In this document: positions 1-5,998 of the stretch, piece after piece
How the letters are laid out: each line of letters starts with the position of its first letter
Numbering within the stretch: the first letter of the stretch is position 1
From: Flavobacteriaceae bacterium
GTDB taxonomy: Bacteria > Bacteroidota > Bacteroidia > Flavobacteriales > Flavobacteriaceae
Length of the DNA: 5,998 bases
Direction: 5' to 3'
NCBI GenBank assembly: GCA_018623655.1
Contig: JAAZVG010000094.1
Span: 1 to 5,998, forward strand
The notes under the pieces: model-generated
Database searches by the model: none
What the model saw: the letters and a program-made list of their open reading frames with translations, nothing else
Told to the model about the DNA's origin: nothing
Program-made: the position numbers and the translations under genes

Positions 1-2475
1 GATTATTTCGAAAAGGATTATCTCTACATCAATCAGAATGGAAGTGGTTTTATAGAGTCCTCTGACAGCTATTTTGACGCCTTATCGATTGGTTCTATGG
101 GTGCCGATGCCGCGGATTTAGACAATGATTTGCGTCCCGATATTATGGTTACAGAGATGTTACCTGAAACTCTATCTCGCCAAAAGTCGAAACAAGTCTT
201 TGAGTCTTGGGATAAATTTCGACTAGCAGGCGAGATGGGGTACCACAAGCAGTATTCTCGAAATGTCTTACAGCGCAATCTAGAGAATCGATTCTATGAG
301 GTGGGCAGGCAATTAGGAGTTTCTGCTACCGAGTGGAGCTGGGCTTCGCTGCTATTTGATATGGATAATGACGGATATCGTGATATCTATGTCAGTAATG
401 GAATTTTCAAGGATCTCTTAGATCGCGATTACCTAACCTATAATGCTAATGAGGAGTCACTACGCCAACAGATGCGACAGGGTGAAGAGGCGGTTACGGC
501 CCTCATTGATTTGATGCCATCTTCTGCCGTTCCAAATGCAGTTTATCGTAATAAGGGCGATTTTACGTTTGATAATGTTCGCCAACTATGGGGTCTTGAT
601 GAGGCAAGCTTTAGTAATGGCTCTGCCTATGGGGATTTAGATAATGATGGGGATCTTGATCTAATTGTAAATAATATTGATGCGGACGCCTTTGTGTATG
701 AAAATCGTTCTGAGCGATTGGGGCATCATTTTCTGGCGGTTGAGCTTAAAGGGGCTGATACAAATCGCTTTGCCATTGGAGCCAAAGTCATGATTTATCT
801 TTCTGATGGGAGTACCATGATGGCTGAACAGTATCCGTCAAGAGGTTTTGAGAGTTCTGTTCCGAATCGATTGCACTTTGGGCTAGGTCAGCGTACTGAT
901 ATCGACTCCCTTGAGGTCATCTGGCCCAATCGCATGCGTTCTGTGCATACCATTCAGGCTATTGATCAGATGCTGACCATCGACTACAATTCATCAGAAG
1001 TGAAGCCCATTTCATCCGATAAGGCTGATCTAGACACACTACCACTGGTAGACTTATCCCAAAAGGGAATTGATTATCAGCACCGTGAAAACCGATACAT
1101 TGACTTTGATGCTGAGCGCATGTTACCTCAGTATTTCTCTAACGAGGGTCCTGCTATGGCGGTTTCTGATTTGAACGGGGATGGTCTAGATGATATCTTC
1201 TTGGGAGGTGCTAAGGGGCAGTCGGCTGAGTTATACCTTAGTTCATCTTCTGGATATATTAAAACTACCGAACCCTTCGAAGCGCATAAAAGTTCTGAAG
1301 ATATTCAGGCATTATTTTTCGATGCTGATAGTGATGGAGATGATGATTTATATATCGGCTCTGGGGGTCGTGCCTTTTCTCAAATTAGTACCGATTTAAA
1401 AGATCGTTTATACCTAAATACAGGTTCTGGAGCATTTGAGTATTCGAAACAGTCTGCCTTACCAATGTTCAGCGCGGGTGCAATTGCTGTAGCAGATGTT
1501 GATCTAGATGGTGACCTTGATTTGTGGGTAGGAAATCGTTTTGATACTAGAACCTACGGGTTGCCCACAAACTCTTCACTTTTAATAAATGATGGTAAAG
1601 GTCAATTTACTCCTATAGAAACAGAAGTTTTCAATCAGCTAGGCATGGTTACTACAGCTGTCTTTGCCGATATGAATGGCGATCAGCGTCCCGACCTTAT
1701 TATTGGAGGTGAGTGGATGCCAATCACGGTTTTTTACAACACGACTTCGGGGTGGATAAAATCTGAGGATCACCAATTTGCCTCTGGAATGTGGCAATCG
1801 ATCACTACGCTTGATTTGAATGGTGATGGGCTTGTTGATTTTGTAGCGGGTAATGCTGGTCGTAATGGATTCTATAAATCGAATATGCGAGTGTTTTTGA
1901 ATGATTTCGATAGAAATGGACGTGTTGAACAGATCTATGCTTATCAGGTGGATGGGGATTATTATCCGGTTCATGATAAGGATGAACTCATCAAACAACT
2001 TCCCGGGCTTAAGAAAAAACTATTGTACTATGCCGACTATGCGAATGCGAGTATGAGCGATTTATTCTCTGAAGAATTGTTGAGTAGCTCCCTAGTTTTA
2101 GAACTAGATACTACAGACAGTATGATCTTTTTGAGCTCTGAAACAGGGTATCAGACAATTCCCTTGAAAGATGAGGCACAATATTCTATTATTTACGCCA
2201 TTGAAAAAGGCGCGCAAGAGAACACTTCAGTCACGCTGTATTTAGGGGGTAATCAATACGGCTTCAAGCCTCAATACGGAGCATACGACGCCTCTTCAGG
2301 TTGGAAATTAGAACTTAGCTACCAGGATGAGTTGACACAGCAAATCCATCCGCTTAACATTTCAGGAGAAATTCGTCAACTTCATGTAATTAAGACCGAT
2401 AGCGCTCCAGATTCTTTAATTTTGTTAGCCGCAATTAATAATCAATCGATACAAAGTATTTATGTCCAGAATTAG
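1..2475 (+). CDS. VCBS/FG-GAP repeat protein with ASPIC/UnbV domain, 5'-truncated by the window edge
   Basis: The frame is open from base 1 to the TAG at 2473-2475 (824 residues visible). The ATG at 97 is internal: the 32 codons before it encode matching family sequence (DYFEKDYLYIN, compare FFERDYLYIN in the downstream paralogue). Counting from the first visible codon, Asp-rich FG-GAP/VCBS motifs of the type DxDxDGxxD lie at residues 39-47, 120-128, 212-220, 390-398, 441-449, 499-507, 557-565 and 605-613, with a degenerate one from 635. An ASPIC/UnbV-like domain (about 260-327, with RGFESS and LEVIWPN) separates the two groups. A conserved tail follows (YYP at 654-656, LKKK near 670, GGNQYG near 749, YDASSG at 762-767). 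Such repeats fold as integrin-like beta-propeller blades and usually bind calcium. The visible part has no cysteine, as suits an exported protein. By comparison with the paralogue about 260 N-terminal residues, including an expected lipoprotein signal, lie outside the window. Likely role: surface or secreted binding protein; ligand unknown. The family call is firm, the function is not. Confidence 0.93.
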   Translation, partial: DYFEKDYLYINQNGSGFIESSDSYFDALSIGSMGADAADLDNDLRPDIMVTEMLPETLSRQKSKQVFESWDKFRLAGEMGYHKQYSRNVLQRNLENRFYEVGRQLGVSATEWSWASLLFDMDNDGYRDIYVSNGIFKDLLDRDYLTYNANEESLRQQMRQGEEAVTALIDLMPSSAVPNAVYRNKGDFTFDNVRQLWGLDEASFSNGSAYGDLDNDGDLDLIVNNIDADAFVYENRSERLGHHFLAVELKGADTNRFAIGAKVMIYLSDGSTMMAEQYPSRGFESSVPNRLHFGLGQRTDIDSLEVIWPNRMRSVHTIQAIDQMLTIDYNSSEVKPISSDKADLDTLPLVDLSQKGIDYQHRENRYIDFDAERMLPQYFSNEGPAMAVSDLNGDGLDDIFLGGAKGQSAELYLSSSSGYIKTTEPFEAHKSSEDIQALFFDADSDGDDDLYIGSGGRAFSQISTDLKDRLYLNTGSGAFEYSKQSALPMFSAGAIAVADVDLDGDLDLWVGNRFDTRTYGLPTNSSLLINDGKGQFTPIETEVFNQLGMVTTAVFADMNGDQRPDLIIGGEWMPITVFYNTTSGWIKSEDHQFASGMWQSITTLDLNGDGLVDFVAGNAGRNGFYKSNMRVFLNDFDRNGRVEQIYAYQVDGDYYPVHDKDELIKQLPGLKKKLLYYADYANASMSDLFSEELLSSSLVLELDTTDSMIFLSSETGYQTIPLKDEAQYSIIYAIEKGAQENTSVTLYLGGNQYGFKPQYGAYDASSGWKLELSYQDELTQQIHPLNISGEIRQLHVIKTDSAPDSLILLAAINNQSIQSIYVQN
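2462..2475 (+). other. 14-base gene overlap, probable translational coupling
   Basis: The ATG of the small lipoprotein lies in the +1 frame within the last five codons of the upstream VCBS-repeat gene, whose TAG ends at 2475. Upstream of the ATG the sequence is AT-rich with no GGAGG-like element. Ribosomes finishing the first gene could re-initiate here. Overlap is seen directly; coupling is inferred. Confidence 0.6.
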
Positions 2476-3046
2476 TTTTGTCGTAGTGATGGGATCGTTG
2501 TTACTCTTTTTCGGGTCATGTGCCAGAGAAAGTAATTATGATCGACTAGTTAAATCAGAAATGGCCAGTGGTGTGTATTCAGACAGTCTCAAGTTTGATC
2601 TGTTGTTAGGCGACACCAAGAAGACCTTTTATACCAAGTGCTGGGAATTAAATCTCGAGGGAGTCATTTCACACGGGCCGAATAACGATTTTGTTGCTTA
2701 TGAATTAGATGGTGTTGACCAGGGAGAGCGAATTAATCACCTTTTCTATGGTATTTTCAATGATGAAAATATTATGACGGGTCTTGATATGCGCTTCTAT
2801 CATTTAGGCTGGGCTCCTTGGAATAAACAGTTATTTGCAGATCAGCTTTTACCAAAAGCCCTTGATACCCTTGAACTATGGTATCCGGGTAATGAATTCG
2901 TTAGAATAGATCGTGAAGGTCTACCCCAAGAGACTTATGTGAAGGTAGATGGAAACCGACAAATTCTAGCTTATGTACTTGATGATAAAGAGGTTAAGGC
3001 TGTGATTACTGACCTTAGAAAAAAATACCCCAACCTAGTTCGATAA
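2462..3046 (+). CDS. Small uncharacterised lipoprotein between two VCBS-repeat proteins
   Basis: This 194-residue protein begins with a lipoprotein signal peptide: Arg3, a hydrophobic stretch at 5-17, and a lipobox FGSC with the lipidated Cys at 20. The start at 2462 is preferred because the next Met (residue 10) would remove the basic N-region and leave too short a signal. The mature part is about 175 residues with no transmembrane segment. Notable stretches are ERLV-like YDRLVKSEMASGV (26-38), FYTKCWELN (56-64), the aromatic WAPWNKQLFAD (117-127), LELWYPG (137-143) and YVKVDGNRQI (159-168), ending in a charged LRKKYP. From memory it resembles an unnamed family of Bacteroidota lipoproteins carrying 'ELASGV', 'CWELN' and 'WAPWNK' type motifs; I know no function for it. 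It overlaps gene 1 by 14 bases and ends two bases before gene 3, so it is probably co-translated with them and may work in the same envelope complex. No clear ribosome binding site precedes it. Existence as a gene is firm; role unknown. Confidence 0.9.
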   Translation: MSRISFVVVMGSLLLFFGSCARESNYDRLVKSEMASGVYSDSLKFDLLLGDTKKTFYTKCWELNLEGVISHGPNNDFVAYELDGVDQGERINHLFYGIFNDENIMTGLDMRFYHLGWAPWNKQLFADQLLPKALDTLELWYPGNEFVRIDREGLPQETYVKVDGNRQILAYVLDDKEVKAVITDLRKKYPNLVR

Positions 3047-3048
3047 AC

Positions 3049-5998
3049 ATGAAGAACCTTTTTTACATTTTATCGCTTATTGTTTTGGTAGCTTCTTGCA
3101 CTGAGGCAGAAAGCGATTATCTGTTCGAACTAAAGACCCCAGAAGAGACTCAACTTAATTTTGAGAATACGCTCAGTTTTAGCAATGAGTTCAACGTATA
3201 TACCTATCGTAATTTTTATAATGGCGGAGGTGTTTCAATTGGAGATATCAATAACGATGGGTGGTCTGATATCTATTTAACATCGAATCAGAATCAGAAT
3301 AAACTATACCTAAACAAGGGAGGCTTTGTTTTTGAAGATATTACCGATACGGCCGGTGTTGGTGGTTCTAGAGCCTGGTCAACTGGGGTCACCATGGCCG
3401 ATGTTAATGCCGATGGATTACTAGATATTTATGTATGTAACTCGGGAGATGTCGCTGGAGATAACAAGCAGAATGAGCTTTTCATCAATAAAGGAGAGGG
3501 AAGTTTTGAAGAGATGGCCGAAGAATATGGCCTAGCAGATCCTGGATACTCTACGCATGCTAGTTTCTTTGACTACGATAAAGATGGTGATCTAGATGTT
3601 TACCTATTAAATAACTCCTATCAAGCGATTGGGAGTTTTGATTTGAGAAGAAATGAACGTCCGAAGCGAGATGAACTGGGGGGTGATAAGCTTCTCGAGA
3701 ATCGAGGCGGGGTTTTCATTGATGTGAGTGAAAAGGCGGGTATTTACGGCTCAGTGATCGGATTTGGTCTTGGTGTCACCGTTGGAGATGTTAATAATGA
3801 CGGCTGGGAAGACATCTACGTATCTAACGACTTCTTCGAGCGTGATTACCTGTACATCAACAATCAAGACGGTACATTCAGTGAAAAACTGACCGAATCA
3901 ATTGGTTCAATCAGTGGCGCCTCAATGGGTGCAGACATGGCCGATATCGATAATGATGGTGCAGCCGATATTTTTGTAACCGAGATGCTCCCCTCAGAGT
4001 ACGAGCGTTTGAAATCGGTAACTACTTTCGAGAATTGGGATAAGTACAAGTACAATGTCGATAACGACTATTTTCACCAATTCACTCGTAACACGCTACA
4101 GCTTAATAATGAAGACGGAACGTTTAGTGAGATCGGACGTTTAGCTGGAGTTGAGGCCTCAGACTGGAGTTGGGGAGCTCTGTTTTTTGACATGAACAAC
4201 GATGGGCTTCGAGATCTTTTCATCGCTAACGGGATTTATAGGGATCTCACCGATCAAGATTATCTTCAATACGTTTCAAGCGAAGAGGTTTTAAACAGTA
4301 TTGTTTCAGGAGACGAGGTAGACTATGCGAAGCTTGTAGATATCATTCCGTCAAGACCGGTTAAAAACCATGCTTACATCAATCAAGGTGATTTGCAGTT
4401 TTTCAATGATGAGCAAACCGGGCTTTGTACCCCAAGTTTTTCAAACGGATCTGCTTATGGTGACCTAGACAATGATGGCGATTTAGACCTAGTGGTCAAT
4501 AATGTCAATATGCCACTCTTTGTCTATGAAAACCACAGTGAGCGAAACTCCAATAACAATTACCTGCAATTCAAATTGAAGGGATCAGGCCAAAATACTC
4601 AGGCGATTGGAGCACGAGTATGGGTAAGTCAAGGAGATCAAACCTATTACTTACATCACCAACCGATTCGTGGCTTTCAATCGAGTATGGATTTGGTGTT
4701 GCACCAAGGTTTAGCGCTAAATATTCCATCAGAAGTGCGTGTAGAATGGCCTAATGGTACAACTACATCTTTAAGTAATGTTCAGGTGAATACGCGCTTA
4801 GAAATCGTTCAACCAGAAGCTTCAGAATATTCAATAGAAGCTGATATTGATAAGAGGAATGAGAACCTATTTACTCGTGTAAGTGTCACTGACGCTCTGG
4901 CGCATCAGGAAAATTTATTTATCGATTTTAACAGAAATCGACTTTGGCCGCATATGTTGAGTACCCCGGGCCCAAGAATTGTTGCGGGCGATCTAAACGG
5001 GGATGGTACGAATGAAATTTTAGTTCCAGGAGCTAAAGATTTCACCTCAGGTATGTATCAGCTTCAAGAGGGACAATTGAAAGCAGTTGCTGATTTTAGT
5101 CTAGAGGGTGAGAAACCTTCTGAACTCGTCGCCCCGCATTTATTTGATGCCGATGGTGATGGTGATTTAGATCTATATGCGGGTAATGGGGGAGTAGAAT
5201 TCTCTAAATTCATTCCTTACTTGGCAGATGTTCTTTACCTAAATGATGGTGAGGGTAATCTGACTAAAAGTACTGCAGCCTTACCCACAGCAACACGTTT
5301 TTTCAATACCAGTACTGTGGTTTCAGGAGATATTGACAACGATGGTGATTTCGATTTATTTGTTGGTGAGCGTGCAGTAGCAGACGCCTACGGTTTACCT
5401 GCTTCAGGGCATGTTTTAATTAATGATGGTACCGGACAATTCAGCGATGATACTATCGTTTGGTCTAAATCCTTAAATGAGATTGGTTTGATTACATCGG
5501 CCGCAATGGTTGACCTTGAATCAGACGGAGACCTAGATTTAATTGTGGTCGGTGAATACATGGGCATCCGAGTATTTAAGAATCAAGGAGATCGATTTGT
5601 TGAGGCGAATTTAGAACTAGCCGCCTACAAGGGGTGGTGGCAAACCCTCGAGACTGCTGATTTTAATGGTGATGGTGTCGTTGATTTTCTTGTGGGTAAT
5701 CACGGTTTAAATTCACGATTTGAGGCTAGTGAAAAGGCTCCAATTCGCTTGTATTTAAATGACTTTGACCAGAATGAACAGATTGACCCTGTCTTAAGTT
5801 TTATGCGTGATGACGGTAAGTACTATCCGTATGATTTAAGACATAATCTCATCGATCAGATGAAGCCGCTTAAGAAGAAATTCCCTGATTATGCCTCATT
5901 TAAGGATGCCTCTGTAGAAGAGATGTTTACTGAGGCGCAACTAGACGCAAGTTTGGTTAGAGAAGTTACTAATTTGGCTAGCGCGGTTTTTCTAAGCC
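3049..5998 (+). CDS. VCBS/FG-GAP repeat lipoprotein with ASPIC/UnbV domain, 3'-truncated by the window edge
   Basis: The frame runs open from the ATG at 3049 to the window end (983 complete codons, no stop). The start is supported by a lipoprotein signal: Lys2, a hydrophobic stretch at 4-15 and lipobox VASC with Cys17, followed by an acidic TEAES. Seven DxDxDGxxD-type motifs precede the ASPIC/UnbV-like domain (66-74, 118-126, 175-183, 247-255, 299-307, 381-389, 472-480). The domain itself spans about 519-587 (RGFQSS, VRVEWPNG). Five more follow (648-656, 700-708, 761-769, 822-830, 871-879) plus a degenerate one from 905, then the conserved YYP/LKKK block (925-944). Typical family sequence around 60-76 (FYNGGGVSIGDINNDG) marks the N-terminal blade. 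It is a paralogue of the gene at the window start; by that comparison roughly 110 C-terminal residues are missing. Predicted to be a calcium-binding beta-propeller protein anchored in the envelope, perhaps on the surface and possibly linked to a SusC/SusD-type system outside the window. Ligand unknown. It follows the small lipoprotein after two bases, without a clear ribosome binding site, so it is likely in the same operon. Confidence 0.94.
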   Translation, partial: MKNLFYILSLIVLVASCTEAESDYLFELKTPEETQLNFENTLSFSNEFNVYTYRNFYNGGGVSIGDINNDGWSDIYLTSNQNQNKLYLNKGGFVFEDITDTAGVGGSRAWSTGVTMADVNADGLLDIYVCNSGDVAGDNKQNELFINKGEGSFEEMAEEYGLADPGYSTHASFFDYDKDGDLDVYLLNNSYQAIGSFDLRRNERPKRDELGGDKLLENRGGVFIDVSEKAGIYGSVIGFGLGVTVGDVNNDGWEDIYVSNDFFERDYLYINNQDGTFSEKLTESIGSISGASMGADMADIDNDGAADIFVTEMLPSEYERLKSVTTFENWDKYKYNVDNDYFHQFTRNTLQLNNEDGTFSEIGRLAGVEASDWSWGALFFDMNNDGLRDLFIANGIYRDLTDQDYLQYVSSEEVLNSIVSGDEVDYAKLVDIIPSRPVKNHAYINQGDLQFFNDEQTGLCTPSFSNGSAYGDLDNDGDLDLVVNNVNMPLFVYENHSERNSNNNYLQFKLKGSGQNTQAIGARVWVSQGDQTYYLHHQPIRGFQSSMDLVLHQGLALNIPSEVRVEWPNGTTTSLSNVQVNTRLEIVQPEASEYSIEADIDKRNENLFTRVSVTDALAHQENLFIDFNRNRLWPHMLSTPGPRIVAGDLNGDGTNEILVPGAKDFTSGMYQLQEGQLKAVADFSLEGEKPSELVAPHLFDADGDGDLDLYAGNGGVEFSKFIPYLADVLYLNDGEGNLTKSTAALPTATRFFNTSTVVSGDIDNDGDFDLFVGERAVADAYGLPASGHVLINDGTGQFSDDTIVWSKSLNEIGLITSAAMVDLESDGDLDLIVVGEYMGIRVFKNQGDRFVEANLELAAYKGWWQTLETADFNGDGVVDFLVGNHGLNSRFEASEKAPIRLYLNDFDQNEQIDPVLSFMRDDGKYYPYDLRHNLIDQMKPLKKKFPDYASFKDASVEEMFTEAQLDASLVREVTNLASAVFLS

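Noticed and set aside
97..99. ATG at 97 as the real start of gene 1
   Set aside because: The frame continues upstream to base 1 with family-matching sequence, and this ATG aligns with the internal Met in SMGAD of gene 3 (residue 293).
69..278. Open frame of 69 codons on the minus strand
   Set aside because: Lies wholly inside the first VCBS-repeat gene, antisense to well-conserved family sequence, and its protein has no recognisable features.
634..660. Recurring GAT-rich DNA units (also 4462-4488 and elsewhere) as a DNA repeat or recombination array
   Set aside because: The units are irregularly spaced, divergent at the DNA level and always in frame; they encode the protein repeats and do not form a CRISPR or satellite.
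1190..1399. Open frame of 69 codons on the plus strand in another frame
   Set aside because: It overlaps two conserved Asp-repeat motifs of gene 1 in a different frame; an alternative-frame artefact.
1639..1998. Open frame of 119 codons on the minus strand, rich in Ile
   Set aside because: The Ile/Ser-rich composition is what antisense reading of the Asp/Asn/Gly codons of the repeats gives; no signal or domain is seen.
3000..3048. Terminator or promoter between genes 2 and 3
   Set aside because: Only two bases separate the genes; no GC-rich hairpin with a T run was seen, and the A-run at 3019-3025 lies in coding sequence (Lys codons).
3864..4055. Open frame of 63 codons on the minus strand
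   Set aside because: Antisense to the fifth repeat of gene 3. Its protein resembles that of the minus-strand frame at 69-278 only because both shadow the same conserved segment of the two paralogues.

Overview
The window is fully coding on the + strand and shows three genes packed head to tail: the end of a large VCBS/FG-GAP repeat protein, a short lipoprotein, and most of a second large VCBS/FG-GAP protein. No RNA gene, mobile element, CRISPR array or terminator was seen. The organism is most likely a member of the Bacteroidota (flavobacterial or cytophagal, possibly marine). The reasons are the moderately AT-rich sequence, two short lipoprotein signal peptides, starts without a clear Shine-Dalgarno sequence, and large secreted proteins with FG-GAP repeats plus an ASPIC/UnbV domain. 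In that phylum such proteins are common and often sit near SusC/SusD-type outer-membrane uptake genes. No SusC or SusD gene lies in the window, so that link is only an inference.

Layout: 1-2475 is the C-terminal 824 residues of gene 1, whose N-terminus lies before the window. Gene 2 (2462-3046, 194 aa, lipoprotein) starts inside the last codons of gene 1, a 14-base overlap. Gene 3 starts at 3049, two bases after the gene 2 stop, and stays open to the end of the window (983 complete codons). The spacing suggests one operon with translational coupling.

Genes 1 and 3 are clear paralogues. Their calcium-binding-type Asp motifs, the ASPIC/UnbV domain and a C-terminal 'LKKK' block line up one to one, with a constant offset of about 260 residues up to the ASPIC domain. 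By that alignment gene 1 lacks about 260 N-terminal residues and gene 3 about 110 C-terminal residues, so each full protein should be roughly 1,080-1,100 aa. The DNA of the two copies has diverged well, so the duplication is not recent.

Inferred joint role: three envelope proteins (two shown to be lipoproteins, gene 1 expected to be one) that may form a surface binding or assembly complex. The substrate cannot be told from the sequence. Nothing here amounts to a clearly new system; the least explained part is the small lipoprotein between the two repeat proteins.
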